In this document: positions 47,211 to 58,433 of the stretch, one piece after another
Layout of the letters: each line of letters opens with the position of its first letter
Position numbering within the stretch: the stretch's first letter is position 1
Made by a program: the position numbers and the translations under genes
Notes under the pieces: generated by a model
Told to the model about the DNA's origin: nothing
The model's input: only the letters and a program-made list of their open reading frames with translations
Databases searched by the model: none
Source of the DNA: Pelomonas sp. SE-A7
GTDB lineage: Bacteria; Pseudomonadota; Gammaproteobacteria; Burkholderiales; Burkholderiaceae_C
Length of the DNA: 64,000 nt
Direction: 5' to 3'
NCBI RefSeq assembly: GCF_030345705.1
Contig: NZ_JAUASW010000001.1
Coordinates: 1,178,001 to 1,242,000, forward strand

Positions 47211-49655
47211 ATGCAGTCCCTCCTCGACGATCTGCGGCAGGCCTTCAAGTCGCTGGCCAAGGCGCCCGGCTTCAGCCTGCTGGCCCTGCTGACCCTGTCC
47301 TGCGGCCTCGGCTTCGCGGCCTACTGCCTCGCCATCTACCTGGGTGCCGGGCGTGGCGACATCCCCTACCCCGAGGCTCACCGGCTGCTGGCCCTTGAGG
47401 CCACGCGCGACAAGGAGCGCACCCAGTCCAACAGCATCCACTACCTGGACTACCAGGCCTATGCCGCAGGCACCACGGCCTTCGAAGGCCTGTTGCCGCT
47501 CAACGTTTCGACCGTGACGCTGGCGGATGCCCGGCATTTCCCGGAGAACTTCCGCGCCGCCCGGGTGCCGGCCGCCCTCTGGCCCTGGCTGGGCGAACGC
47601 CCGCAAACCGGCCGAATGCTGCAGGCCAGCGACGAACAGCCTGGTGCCGCACCGGTGGCCGTGATCGGCGCCCAGGTCTGGCAGAGCCTGCTCGGCAGCG
47701 ATCCCAAGGTCGTGGGCAGCCGCATCAAGGTCAATGGCGTGGACACCGAGATCGTGGGCGTGATGCCGGCATCGCTGAGCTTCCCGCTCAACCAGCAGCT
47801 CTGGCTGCCGTTCACGCCGCCAACGGTCACGAACCGGCCCGGTGGCTACAGCATGGGCACCGCCTCGCACGTGATGGTGCTGGGCCGGCTCAAGCCGGAC
47901 GCCAGCCAGCGGCAGGCAGAACGCGAACTGAAGCTGGTCGCCCAGCAGCTGGCGACCAGCTTTCCAGTGAGCAATCAGCGCGTCGGCGTGATGACGCTCA
48001 AGTACAGTCAATGGGGCATGCCGGATGCCGACTCCATCTACCTGGGTCTCTCGGTCGCGGCCAGCCTGCTGTTGGCCCTGGTCGGCATCAACACTGGCAA
48101 CCTGCTGCTGGCCCGCGCCAACGAGCGCCGGCAGGAGGTGGCGGTACGGGCCGCGCTGGGCGCGCCGCGCGGCCGCCTGATCCAGCAAATGCTTTGCGAA
48201 GCCCTGCTGCTGTCCGGCGGTGGCGCCCTGCTGGGCCTGTTCTTCAGCGCCTGGGCGCTGGCCTTGACGCAGCGCCAGATCACCGAGACGGTGGGCGACC
48301 ACCTGCCCTTCTGGCTGCACTTCGGCCTCAGTCCGACGGCCGCGTTCGGCGCCCTGGCCCTGAGCCTGCTCGTGGCGCTGACCGTCGGCGGCCTGCCGGC
48401 CCTGCGCGCTTCGCGCATCGACGTGGCCGCCGCGCTGCGCGACGGCCAGCGTGGCAGCTCGGGGCGCGCGGCCGGCTATTTCAGCAAGGTCCTGGTGATG
48501 ATCCAGATCGTGCTGTGCAGCCTGCTGCTGCTGGTCTCGGGCGGCTCCAGCTACCAGGCCCAGCAGCAGCTGAACAGCGGCACCGGCGCGCGCATGGAGG
48601 GGGTGATGACGGCCCAGTTGGTACCGCGGATCCAGGCCTACCGGGGCCAGCCGGCCGCGCGCGATCAGCTGTGGGCCCGGCTGGAAACGGCGCTGCGCGA
48701 GCAGGCCGGCACCGCCGGCGTCGCGATGAGCACCGCCCTGCCCGGCGGTGGCATGTACTCGACCGAATCGGTCCAGCCCGAGGGCCTGGTGGTGCGGGAC
48801 GAGCAGTTCCCGGATTCCGGCGTCTACAGCATCAACGCCGGCTACCTGAAGGCCCTGGAGGTGCCCATGCTGTCCGGCCGCGAGTTCGACGGACGCGACC
48901 GACTCGACAGCCTCAAGGTCGCCGTTGTCAATCGCAATTTCGCCGAGCAGCACTGGCCCGGCCAGGACCCGCTGGGCAAGCGCTTCGCCGTGGTCGCAGA
49001 CCCCAAAGTCAACCAGCGCGACTGGATCACCATCGTCGGCGTGGTCGGGCCCCTGGTCCAGGGCCGTGCCGGTCCGGAAGGCCGCCGCAGTCCCAATGTC
49101 TACCTGCCCATCACCCAGTCCTCGCCAGACCGGCTGGACTTGGCCCTGGTCGGTGTGCCGGACAACGGCGCCAGCCGTGAGCTGCTGGCCCGCGCCGTGG
49201 CCAAGGCCGACCCGGCCCTGGCGCTCGAAAAGGTCTACAGCGCAGAACAGCGCGAACGGGTGGCCAGCTCGGGCAATGACGTGATCGCCGCCCTGTGTCT
49301 GGTGCTCGGCCTGATGAGCCTGTTGCTGGCGGTCACCGGCATCTACGGCGTGACCAGCCGCGCCGTCGCGCTTCGCACCCAGGAGATCGGCGTGCGCCGC
49401 GCCGTGGGCGCCAGCGACTCGGCCGTGCTGTGGCTGCTGCTGCGCCAGGGTCTGTGGCAGCTGGGCCTGGGCCTGCCGCTGGGCCTGTTCCTGGGCTGGG
49501 TGGCCTTGTCCCAGATGAGCGACATGGGCGGCGCCATGCTGACTGCCGCGGTCCTGGTCGGCCTGTTGATCGGCACCATCGTGATGCTGGCCACCTGGCT
49601 GCCGGCCCGCCGGGCGATTGCGCTGATCCCGAATGCGGCGCTGCGCTGCGAATGA
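47211..49655 (+). CDS. MacB-like ABC permease with duplicated FtsX domains
   Basis: 814 residues. Two MacB-type periplasmic core domains and two FtsX cores: spans near the N-terminus, about 285-310, 340-360, 385-405, then a second set with one span about 435-455 and three near the C-terminus. Each FtsX core has the RRQEVAVRAALGAPRGRLIQQ / LRTQEIGVRRAVGASDSAV motif. Such double-length permeases work as a single chain (ADOP-like) and extrude peptides, lipids or antibiotics with the adaptor. The C-terminus shows the full ALIPNAALR ending. Confidence 0.88.
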   Translation: MQSLLDDLRQAFKSLAKAPGFSLLALLTLSCGLGFAAYCLAIYLGAGRGDIPYPEAHRLLALEATRDKERTQSNSIHYLDYQAYAAGTTAFEGLLPLNVSTVTLADARHFPENFRAARVPAALWPWLGERPQTGRMLQASDEQPGAAPVAVIGAQVWQSLLGSDPKVVGSRIKVNGVDTEIVGVMPASLSFPLNQQLWLPFTPPTVTNRPGGYSMGTASHVMVLGRLKPDASQRQAERELKLVAQQLATSFPVSNQRVGVMTLKYSQWGMPDADSIYLGLSVAASLLLALVGINTGNLLLARANERRQEVAVRAALGAPRGRLIQQMLCEALLLSGGGALLGLFFSAWALALTQRQITETVGDHLPFWLHFGLSPTAAFGALALSLLVALTVGGLPALRASRIDVAAALRDGQRGSSGRAAGYFSKVLVMIQIVLCSLLLLVSGGSSYQAQQQLNSGTGARMEGVMTAQLVPRIQAYRGQPAARDQLWARLETALREQAGTAGVAMSTALPGGGMYSTESVQPEGLVVRDEQFPDSGVYSINAGYLKALEVPMLSGREFDGRDRLDSLKVAVVNRNFAEQHWPGQDPLGKRFAVVADPKVNQRDWITIVGVVGPLVQGRAGPEGRRSPNVYLPITQSSPDRLDLALVGVPDNGASRELLARAVAKADPALALEKVYSAEQRERVASSGNDVIAALCLVLGLMSLLLAVTGIYGVTSRAVALRTQEIGVRRAVGASDSAVLWLLLRQGLWQLGLGLPLGLFLGWVALSQMSDMGGAMLTAAVLVGLLIGTIVMLATWLPARRAIALIPNAALRCE

Positions 49656-49696
49656 CGGCTTGAGGTCAGAATGCGCACAAATCGCCCGCCCTCTGC

Positions 49697-51066
<1,370 letters not shown>

Positions 51067-51070
<4 letters not shown>

Positions 51071-52386
51071 AGCCGCACGACAAGCGCTGGCGCCTGGGCT
51101 TCGAGAACCAGCTGTTCGCGCTGGCCCTGGCCGGCGGCGCGCCGGCCTGGATCGCCCTGGTCGTGCTGGTGTGGCCGCAGCCCTGGCTGATCTATCCCAA
51201 GCTCTTGCTGGTCGTGGGCACCGCCCTGCTCTGGCTGGGCGCGGCCTGGGCGCTGCGCTCGCGGGCCGCCTTCCAGCTGCAGACGATTGGCAATGTGGTC
51301 GAGGGCATGGTTGCGGGCGATTTCAGTCTGCGACTGCGCCGCTCCGGCGAGCAGGACCTGCTGGGCCGCCAGATCAACAGCCTGGCCGACACCCTGCACC
51401 GCCAGCGCCTGCGCTCGGAACAGGCGCTGCGCCTGGTGGACAGCGTGGTCGAAAGCATGGACGTGGCGGTCTGCGTGTTCGATCCGGCCCAGCAGTTGCT
51501 GCTGGCCAATCCCACGGCCCTGGCGCTCTTGCAGCAGCCGCGCGAAGCCGTGCTGGGCCGCAGCGCCGAGCTGCTGGGCCTGGCGCCGCTGCTGGAGGCC
51601 GACACCGAGTGCCTGCACGAGCATGTGTTTCCCGGCGCGGCCGGGCTATGGCGCTTGCGCCGCCAGTCCTACGAGGTGGACGGCCAGCCGCAGCTGCAAC
51701 TGCTCTTCATCACCGACCTCAAGCAGGTACTGCGCAACGAGGAGCTGCAGGCCTGGCGGCGGCTGCTGCGGGTGCTGAGCCACGAGGTCAACAACTCGCT
51801 GGGGCCTATCGCCAGCCTCAGCGCCACCTTGCGCAAGCAGCTGCCCACCAGCGGCGCGGCCGGACTCCAGGACCTGCACGAAGGCCTGGCCATCATGCAG
51901 GAGCGCTCCGAGCACCTGGCCGAGTTCATACGCCGCTATGCGGCCCTGGCCCGGCTGCCCGAGCCGCGCAAGCGCGTCTTCGACCTGGCCGACCTGGTGC
52001 AGCGCCTGCCCGCCATGCTGCCGGAGGCGCAGCTGCAGCTGGAGTTCGCGCAGACCGGGCCCCTGAGCTTCTTCGGCGACCCGTTGCAGATCGAGCAGCT
52101 GCTGATCAATCTGCTGAAGAACGGCGTCGAAGCCGGCGGTGCGCCGCTGCGCCTGCTGTGCAGCGCCGAGTCGCCCCAGCTGACGGTGCTGGACCAGGGC
52201 ACGGGCATTGCCAACCCGGCCAATCTGTTCGTGCCCTTCTACAGCACCAAGCCCGAGGGCATGGGCATAGGCTTAGTGCTATGCCGCCAGATCGCCGAGG
52301 CCCATGGCGGCGTGCTGAGCCTGGAGCCGCGGCAGGACGGCGCCGGCTGCAAGGCCCTGCTTCGCTTCGCCAACTTTCAGGTGTGA
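51067..52386 (+). CDS. NtrB-like sensor histidine kinase
   Basis: 439 residues from a GTG overlapping the regulator stop. Two membrane spans (about 15-36 and 44-64), a HAMP-like linker about 66-118, a PAS-like domain about 122-218, then the phospho-acceptor His239 in LSHEVNNSLGPIASL, and a HATPase domain with NLLKNGVEA, DQGTGI and GMGIGLVLCRQI. There is almost no periplasmic loop, so it may sense within the membrane or through the PAS domain. It pairs with the sigma-54 regulator. Confidence 0.9.
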
Positions 52387-52398
52387 AACAATCCGCCG

Positions 52399-52920
52399 AT
52401 GCAAATTTCCGCCCCCTGCGTCGTCTCCCTGAGCTGGAGACTTGAGGACGCGCAAGGCCAGCTGATCGACGAGCTGGCCGAGCCGCTGGAGTTCTTCTAT
52501 GGCGGCGACGATCTGTTCGCCAAGGTCGAGGAAGCGATCAACGGCCAGGAGGCCGGCTTCGAGGCCGCCATCGCCCTGGAACCGGAAGACGCCTTCGGCG
52601 ATTACGACTCCGGCCTGGTCTGCTTCGAGGCCAAGTCGCTGATGCCCGAGAACGTGGACGTCGGCATGCAGTTCGAGGGCCTGCCGGAAGGCGCGGCCAC
52701 CGAGGGCATGCCGCCGGACAACGTCTACACGGTGACCGAGGTCTACCCCGAACACGTGGTGCTGGACGGCAACCATCCGCTGGCCGGCATAGGCCTGCGC
52801 ATGTACCTGAAGGTGCGCGACGTGCGCGAGGCCACCGAGGAAGAGATCGAGGCCGGCTCGATAGGCGAGCCGGTGTTCAGCGTCGTCAACGGCGCGCCGC
52901 CCGGTGAAGCCCTCCACTGA
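52399..52920 (+). CDS. slyD: FKBP-type peptidyl-prolyl isomerase, SlyD-like
   Basis: 173 residues. The FKBP part begins VVSLSWRLEDAQGQLIDE, and the inserted flap domain ends with the SlyD/FkpB hallmark LDGNHPLAG. There is no His-rich nickel tail at the C-terminus, unlike E. coli SlyD. It should catalyse proline isomerisation and act as a chaperone in the cytoplasm. A -10-like AACAAT at 52387-52392 lies only 6 nt before the ATG. Confidence 0.88.
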   Translation: MQISAPCVVSLSWRLEDAQGQLIDELAEPLEFFYGGDDLFAKVEEAINGQEAGFEAAIALEPEDAFGDYDSGLVCFEAKSLMPENVDVGMQFEGLPEGAATEGMPPDNVYTVTEVYPEHVVLDGNHPLAGIGLRMYLKVRDVREATEEEIEAGSIGEPVFSVVNGAPPGEALH

Positions 52921-52935
52921 ATTGCGCCGCAGGCA

Positions 52936-53004
52936 TTGAGTTGTTCGCCGGGCCGCCCCAAGGACAACTCAAGCTCGCCATGGGCGAGCGCCCCCTCGGG
53001 GGGC
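52936..53004. repeat. three consecutive inverted repeats between slyD and dut
   Basis: TTGAGTTGT/ACAACTCAA (52936-52972), GCTCGCC/GGCGAGC around ATG (52973-52989) and GCCCCC/GGGGGC (52990-53004) follow one another without gaps, between two convergent genes. No long T-run follows on either strand, so they are not ordinary terminators. They look like a dispersed intergenic element of the REP kind. Confidence 0.6.
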
Positions 53005-53029
53005 CGACCGTGTACCCACGGGCGAGGGG

Positions 53030-53479
53030 CTAACTTTTTCCAGTGGAGCCGAAGCCACCTTCTCCGCGGTGGCTGGCATCGAAGTCATCGACGCGCCGGA
53101 ACGCGGCCTGCACCACGGGCACCAGCACCAGCTGGGCGATGCGCTCCATGGGCTGGATCACGAACGTGGTCTGGCCGCGGTTCCAGCAGCTGACCATCAG
53201 CTGGCCCTGGTAGTCCGAATCGATCAGCCCGACCAGATTGCCCAGCACGATGCCGTGCTTGTGGCCCAGTCCCGAGCGCGGCAGTATCAGCGCCGCCAGT
53301 CCCGGGTCCTCGATGTGGATCGCCAGGCCGGTCGGGATCAGCGTGGTCTGGCCGGGCTCCAGCGTGACGGCCTCATCCAGGCAGGCGCGCAGGTCGAGGC
53401 CGGCGCTGCCGGGCGTGGCGTAGGCAGGGAGCTGCTCGGCCATGCGGGCGTCGAGCACTTTCAGGTCGATGGTGGTCAT
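53030..53479 (-). CDS. dut: dUTP diphosphatase
   Basis: 149 residues. The five motifs are present: PGSAGLDLRAC, LPRSGLGHKHGIVLGN, GLIDSDYQGQ, QPMERIAQLV and the C-terminal GEGGFGSTGK. It hydrolyses dUTP to dUMP and limits uracil in DNA. Its ATG overlaps the coaBC stop by 4 nt, the common dut-coaBC pairing. Confidence 0.96.
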   Translation of the reverse strand: MTTIDLKVLDARMAEQLPAYATPGSAGLDLRACLDEAVTLEPGQTTLIPTGLAIHIEDPGLAALILPRSGLGHKHGIVLGNLVGLIDSDYQGQLMVSCWNRGQTTFVIQPMERIAQLVLVPVVQAAFRRVDDFDASHRGEGGFGSTGKS

Positions 53480-54693
53480 GCGTTCTCTTGGAGGCGCGTG
53501 GCGATCTCGCGAACCAGTTCGCGGGCCAGGCTGAGCTTGTCGTTGCAGGGAATCTCGCGGTGGCCGCGCTCGTCCACCAGCAGCAGCGTGTTGTCGTCGC
53601 GGCCGAAGGTCGCGGGGCCCAGGTTGCCGACGATCAAGGGGATGTTCTTGCGCAGCCGCTTCTCGCTGGCGTGCTTCAGCAGGTCCTGGCTCTCGGCGGC
53701 AAAGCCGACGCAGTAGGGCCTGTCCGGCAGGGCCGCCACGGCGGCCAGGATGTCGCGGTTCTCGGCCATCGCGATGCTGGGCGCCTGGCCGGAGCCGTCC
53801 TTCTTGATCTTGTGCTCGGCCGAGGCGGCCGGCCGCCAGTCGGCCACGGCTGCAGTGGCGACGAAGACGTCGTTGACCGAGGCGCGAGGCAGCACAGCCT
53901 CATACATCTGCTGCGCGGTTTGCACGTCGATGCGGCGCACGCCGCGCGGGGTTGGCAAATTGACCGGGCCGGCCACCAAGCTCACCTCGGCGCCTGCATC
54001 TGCCGCCGCGCGGGCGATGGAGAAGCCCATCTTGCCGCTGGACAGGTTGGTGATGCCGCGCACCGGGTCTATGGGCTCGAAGGTAGGGCCGGCCGTGATC
54101 AGCAGCTTCCTGCCGGCCAGCAGCTTGGGTTGCAGGAAGGCCACGATCTCGTCGAACAGCTCGGCCGCCTCCAGCATGCGGCCATCGCCTATCTCGCCGC
54201 AGGCCTGGTCGCCCGCCGCCGGGCCCAGCACCGTGGCGCCATCGGCCTTGATCTGGGCCACATTGCGCTGCGTGGCCGGATGGGCCCACATCTCGCGGTT
54301 CATGGCCGGCGCCACCAGCAGGGGGCATCGCTCCATCGGGCGCGCCAGCGCCGTGAGGCTCAAGAGCTCGTCCGCCCTGCCCTGCGCCAGCTTGGCGATG
54401 AAGTCGGCGCTGGCCGGCGCTATCAGCATCAGGTCGGCCTCGCGGCTCAGGTTGATGTGGGCCATGTTGTTGGCCTCGCGGGCATCCCACTGGCTGGTCA
54501 CGACCGGCCTGTTGGACAGGGCCTGCAGGGTCACCGCGGTGATGAATTGCTCGGCCGCCTCGGTCATCATGACCTGGACCGTGGCACCGGCCTTGGTGAG
54601 CAGGCGCACCAGCTCGGCCACCTTGTAGCCTGCGATGCCGCCGGACAGGCCGAGCAGCAGGTGTCGGCCCTGGAGTTGAAGCGCTTCGGACAT
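53476..54693 (-). CDS. coaBC: bifunctional phosphopantothenoylcysteine synthetase/decarboxylase
   Basis: 405 residues. The N-terminal CoaC flavoprotein (about 1-190) has LLGLSGGIAGYKVAEL and the PAMNREMW motif; the C-terminal CoaB (about 195-405) has ITAGPTFEPIDPVRGITNLSSGKMG and VATAAVADWRP. Together they convert 4'-phosphopantothenate to 4'-phosphopantetheine for coenzyme A. Upstream of dut in one operon. Confidence 0.95.
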   Translation of the reverse strand: MSEALQLQGRHLLLGLSGGIAGYKVAELVRLLTKAGATVQVMMTEAAEQFITAVTLQALSNRPVVTSQWDAREANNMAHINLSREADLMLIAPASADFIAKLAQGRADELLSLTALARPMERCPLLVAPAMNREMWAHPATQRNVAQIKADGATVLGPAAGDQACGEIGDGRMLEAAELFDEIVAFLQPKLLAGRKLLITAGPTFEPIDPVRGITNLSSGKMGFSIARAAADAGAEVSLVAGPVNLPTPRGVRRIDVQTAQQMYEAVLPRASVNDVFVATAAVADWRPAASAEHKIKKDGSGQAPSIAMAENRDILAAVAALPDRPYCVGFAAESQDLLKHASEKRLRKNIPLIVGNLGPATFGRDDNTLLLVDERGHREIPCNDKLSLARELVREIATRLQENA

Positions 54694-54728
54694 GAAGCGG
54701 GACTCTATCAGCGCAAGAGGATGGGCGA

Positions 54729-55421
54729 TCAGCGGCGGCGGAACACCAGGTCCCAGACCCCATGGCCCAGCTTGAGGCCGCGGTTCTCGAACTTGGTCAG
54801 CGGCCGGTAGGCCGGCTTCTCCGCATAGGCCTCGGCCGTGTTCTGCAACTGCGGCTCGGCGCCCAGCACTTCCAGCATCTGCTGGGCGTAGGGCTCCCAG
54901 TCGGTGGCACAGTGCAGGTAGCCGCCCGGCCTGATGTACTGGACCAGCTTGGCCACGAAAGGCGCCTGGATCAGGCGGCGCTTGTTGTGGCGGGTCTTGT
55001 GCCAGGGGTCGGGGAAGAAGATGTGGACGCCGGCCAGCGAGGCCGGCTCGATCATCTGCTCCAGCACTTCAACGGCGTCGTGCTGGAAGATGCGGAGGTT
55101 GGTCAGCTGCTGCTCGCCGATGAGCTTCAGCAGCGCACCGACGCCGGGCTCGTGCACCTCGCAGCCAATGAAGTCGTGGTCCGGCAGCGTGGTCGCGATC
55201 TGCGCCGTCGCGGCCCCCATGCCGAAGCCGATCTCGAGCACGACCGGTGCCTGGCGGCCGAAGACCGCCGACGGATCCAGCCGCTTGCCGGCCTCGTAGG
55301 GCAGGACAAAGCGCGGCCCCAGCTCGGCCAGGGCCTTGGCCTGGCCCGTGCCCATGCGGCCGGGGCGCACCACGAAGCTCTTGATCGGGCGGCGCTTGGA
55401 CTCGTCGGGCTGGTCGGACAT
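54729..55421 (-). CDS. trmB: tRNA (guanine-46-N7)-methyltransferase
   Basis: 230 residues. SAM site VLEIGFGMGAATAQIA near residue 61, GCEVHEPGVGALL, FFPDPWHKTRHNKRRL (the TrmB signature) and TKFENRGLKLGH. It methylates G46 in tRNA variable loops. It lies between deoA (36 nt) and coaBC (35 nt), all leftward. Confidence 0.95.
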   Translation of the reverse strand: MSDQPDESKRRPIKSFVVRPGRMGTGQAKALAELGPRFVLPYEAGKRLDPSAVFGRQAPVVLEIGFGMGAATAQIATTLPDHDFIGCEVHEPGVGALLKLIGEQQLTNLRIFQHDAVEVLEQMIEPASLAGVHIFFPDPWHKTRHNKRRLIQAPFVAKLVQYIRPGGYLHCATDWEPYAQQMLEVLGAEPQLQNTAEAYAEKPAYRPLTKFENRGLKLGHGVWDLVFRRR

Positions 55422-55457
55422 GGGAACTCGGGAACGGATATCGGCAGGGCCGGCAGT

Positions 55458-56768
55458 CTAGCCGACCGTGCCCATCACGATGGGCTGGGCGCTCCACGCG
55501 CCCTGGCTGATAGTGCAGGCCTGCTGGATCGCGGCGATGGCACGCGCGGCCGCATCCTCGCTGGCCGCATGCACGACGGCGATGGGCTCGCCGGCCGCCA
55601 GCTCGTCGCCCAGGTGGCGGAATTCGCTGAAGCCCACGCCCATGTCGATCTTGTCGGCCGCGACGCGACGGCCGCCGCCCAGCTCGACCACGGCCAGGCC
55701 GATGTCGCGGGTGTTCATCGCCGTCAGGCGACCGGCCTGCAAGGCGGGCACGGCACGCACCACCGGCGCTTGCGCCAGGTAGGCGTCCGGACGCTCCAGC
55801 AGATCGGCGGGGCCGCCCAGGGCCGCGACCATGGCCGAGAACTTCTCGGCCGCAGCGCCGCTGTCCAGCGAGGCTTGCAGCTTGACGCGTGCCGCTGCCG
55901 TGTCGGCAGCCAGGCCGCCCAGCACCAGCATCTCGGCGCACAGGGCCAGCGTGACCTCGTGCAGGCGCGGCTCGCGCTGCTCGCCCTTGAGGTAGCGGAG
56001 GGTCTCGCGGATCTCCAGCGCATTGCCGGCGTCGAAGCCCAGCACCTCGTTCATGTCGGTGATCAGGGCGCGGATCTTCAGGCCGGCGCCGCTGCCCACG
56101 GCCACGATGCTCTCGGCCAGGTCCTGGGCCATCTGGGGCGTGTCGCAGAAGGCACCGCTGCCGCACTTGATGTCCATGGCCAGGCCTTCGAGGCCGGCGG
56201 CCAACTTCTTGGACAGGATGCTGGCGGTGATCAGGGGCACGCTCTCGACCGTGGCGGTCACGTCGCGCGTCGCGTAGAAGCGCTTGTCGGCCGGAGCCAG
56301 GTCGCCGGTCTGGCCGATGATGGCGCAGCCCAGATTGCGGACGATGCGATCGAACAGCGCCGGATCCGGCGCCGTCGAATAGCCAGGAATCGCTTCCAGC
56401 TTGTCCACCGTGCCGCCGGTGTGGCCCAGGCCCCGGCCGGCGATCATGGGCACATAGCCGCCGCAAGCGGCCACCATGGGCGCCAGCATCAGGCTGACCT
56501 TGTCGCCGACGCCACCGCTGGAATGCTTGTCAAGCACCGGGCCCGGCATGTCGGGCCAGCGCATGACGCGGCCGGAATTCATCATCGCGCGGGTCAGCAG
56601 CACGGCCTCGTCGCGGCCCATGCCGCGCAGGAACACGGCCATGCCCAGCGCTGCCACCTGGCCTTCGCTCCAGCTGCCGTCCACCAGGCCGCGGACGAAG
56701 TTCTGGATCTGCGCCTCGTCGAGCGCGCGGCCGTCGCGCTTGGCGCGGATGATTTCTTGAGCCAGCAT
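55458..56768 (-). CDS. deoA: thymidine phosphorylase
   Basis: 436 residues. The pyrimidine nucleoside phosphorylase signature GRGLGHTGGTVDKLE and the phosphate loop DKHSSGGVGDK are intact. It splits thymidine and deoxyuridine into base and 2-deoxyribose-1-phosphate. Last gene of the nucleoside operon. Conversion of its product to the deoC substrate needs a phosphopentomutase, which is not in this window. Confidence 0.95.
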   Translation of the reverse strand: MLAQEIIRAKRDGRALDEAQIQNFVRGLVDGSWSEGQVAALGMAVFLRGMGRDEAVLLTRAMMNSGRVMRWPDMPGPVLDKHSSGGVGDKVSLMLAPMVAACGGYVPMIAGRGLGHTGGTVDKLEAIPGYSTAPDPALFDRIVRNLGCAIIGQTGDLAPADKRFYATRDVTATVESVPLITASILSKKLAAGLEGLAMDIKCGSGAFCDTPQMAQDLAESIVAVGSGAGLKIRALITDMNEVLGFDAGNALEIRETLRYLKGEQREPRLHEVTLALCAEMLVLGGLAADTAAARVKLQASLDSGAAAEKFSAMVAALGGPADLLERPDAYLAQAPVVRAVPALQAGRLTAMNTRDIGLAVVELGGGRRVAADKIDMGVGFSEFRHLGDELAAGEPIAVVHAASEDAAARAIAAIQQACTISQGAWSAQPIVMGTVG

Positions 56769-56798
56769 GGCGGTACTACCCTGTCCTTTGTTCTGCGA

Positions 56799-57563
56799 TC
56801 AATAACTGCTGGAGGACGCAGCCGCGGCAGTACCGGACAGCTGGGCCTCGATGTCGTTCAGCAGGCCGCTGGCACCGAAGCGGAAGCGGCCAGGCTGCAC
56901 AGCCTCGGCACCCAGCTTCTCGGCTGCCAGCGCCAGGTAGGCCGCCGCGTCGGCGACGGTGCGGATGCCACCACTGGCCTTGAAGCCGGCATTGGCCAGG
57001 CCGCTGGCCTTGATCTCCTGCAGCATCACCCGGGCCGCGTCCAGCGTGGCCGAGACCGCGCTCTTGCCGGTGCTGGTCTTGATGAAGTCGGCGCCGGCCG
57101 CCAGCGACAGGCGCGTGGCCTGGGCGATCAGCTCGGGCGTCTTCAGCTCTCCGCTCTCGATGATGACCTTGAGCGTCAGCGGTCGGCTGGCATGGCGCAC
57201 CTCGGCCAGGAACTCGGCCACCTCGGTGACCTGGCCGGCGATCAGGGCCTTGTAGGGCAGGACCACGTCCACCTCGTCGCCACCGGCCTGGGCAATGGCC
57301 TCGACATCGGCCAGCGCGCGCGGTACATCCAGTGCGCCATCCGGGAAATCGGCCACGGCTGCAACCTTGATGGTCTTGGGCAGCAGCGAGCGCGCCTGGG
57401 CGACGAAGCGCGGCCAGACGCAGACCGCGGCCACCGGGCCATGGGCCGTCTGGGCGCGGCGGCACAGGGCCTCGATGTCGGCGGCGGTGTCGCCGTCGTT
57501 CAGGCTGGTCAGGTCCAGGCAGGCCAGGGCCTGCCGGGCCGCATGCAGCAGCTCGGCACTCAT
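56799..57563 (-). CDS. deoC: deoxyribose-phosphate aldolase
   Basis: 254 residues. Class I aldolase residues: Lys in KVIIESGELK and Schiff-base Lys in DFIKTSTGKS, with KASGGIR towards the end. It cleaves 2-deoxyribose-5-phosphate to acetaldehyde and glyceraldehyde-3-phosphate. It lies 5 nt after the pnp stop and 30 nt ahead of deoA. Confidence 0.94.
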   Translation of the reverse strand: MSAELLHAARQALACLDLTSLNDGDTAADIEALCRRAQTAHGPVAAVCVWPRFVAQARSLLPKTIKVAAVADFPDGALDVPRALADVEAIAQAGGDEVDVVLPYKALIAGQVTEVAEFLAEVRHASRPLTLKVIIESGELKTPELIAQATRLSLAAGADFIKTSTGKSAVSATLDAARVMLQEIKASGLANAGFKASGGIRTVADAAAYLALAAEKLGAEAVQPGRFRFGASGLLNDIEAQLSGTAAAASSSSY

Positions 57564-57568
57564 CGTCT

Positions 57569-58414
57569 TCAGGCTTGCAGCGAAGGCAGCGTGGCGAAGC
57601 TGGCCACCAGGGCCGCCAGGAAGCCCGCGGCGCGCTCACCGGAGACCTGGGCCTGCTGCAGCGTCAGCGCATGGGTCAAGGCTTCGTCGGAGAGGCCGGC
57701 TGCCATATTGGTCATCAGGGCCAGGCCCATCACGCGCAGGCCGGCATGGCGGGCCAGGATGGTCTCGGGCACGGTACTCATGCCCACGGCATCGGCGCCC
57801 CAGGCGGCGAACATGCGGATCTCGGCCGGGGTCTCGAACTGCGGGCCCACGGCCCAGCAGTAGACGCCCTCGCCCAGGATCTGGTTGCGCTCCTTGGCGA
57901 GCGCCTTGGCATGGCTGCGCAGCTCGAGGTCGTAGGCGGCGCTCATGTCGCAGAAGCGGCTGCTGCCCGGTTCGCCTATCAGCGGCGAGCGCTGCGGTGC
58001 GTTGATGTGGTCCGAGATCAGCATCAGGCTGCCCGGCGGCATGTGCGGGCGCAGCGAGCCCGAGGCATTGGTCTGCAGCACCAGCTTGACGCCCCAGCGG
58101 GCCAGGCTGCGCAGCGCGCCGGCCATGCCGGTGCAGTCACCGCTTTCGTAGGTGTGGGCACGGCCGCGCAGCATGACGACGCGCTGGCTGCCGATCTTGC
58201 CGACCACGATCTCGTTCACATGGCCTTCGACCTTGGGCTGCGGGAAGGCCGACAGCTCGGTATAGGGCAGATGCTGGGCCTCCTCGACATGGCTGACCGC
58301 GCCGGCCCAGCCCGAGCCGAGCACGACGGCCACTTCGGGGGCCGCGCCATAGAGCTGGTTCAGCTTGGCGACGGTGTCGACGATCTTGGGCTCGAGGGTC
58401 TTGTGGTCGATCAT
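57569..58414 (-). CDS. purine nucleoside phosphorylase, trimeric type
   Basis: 281 residues. AVVLGSGWAGAV (phosphate loop), MLRGRAHTYESGD, NASGSLRPHMPPGSLMLISDHIN and VGPQFETPAEIRMF identify the PNP-I family with 6-oxopurine specificity. It releases purine base and (deoxy)ribose-1-phosphate from imported nucleosides. Between cdd (19 nt) and deoC (5 nt). Confidence 0.92.
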   Translation of the reverse strand: MIDHKTLEPKIVDTVAKLNQLYGAAPEVAVVLGSGWAGAVSHVEEAQHLPYTELSAFPQPKVEGHVNEIVVGKIGSQRVVMLRGRAHTYESGDCTGMAGALRSLARWGVKLVLQTNASGSLRPHMPPGSLMLISDHINAPQRSPLIGEPGSSRFCDMSAAYDLELRSHAKALAKERNQILGEGVYCWAVGPQFETPAEIRMFAAWGADAVGMSTVPETILARHAGLRVMGLALMTNMAAGLSDEALTHALTLQQAQVSGERAAGFLAALVASFATLPSLQA

Positions 58415-58433
58415 TTCTTGTTCTCCTGGTACT

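Noticed and set aside
52990..53004. Intrinsic terminator between slyD and dut
   Set aside because: The hairpin is strong, but no T-run follows it on either strand.
54762..57863. A long open frame (over 1000 codons) on the + strand opposite trmB, deoA, deoC and pnp
   Set aside because: It is the mirror of conserved genes in a GC-rich genome; it has no ribosome binding site, an Arg/Gly/Gln/His-rich composition and no domain.
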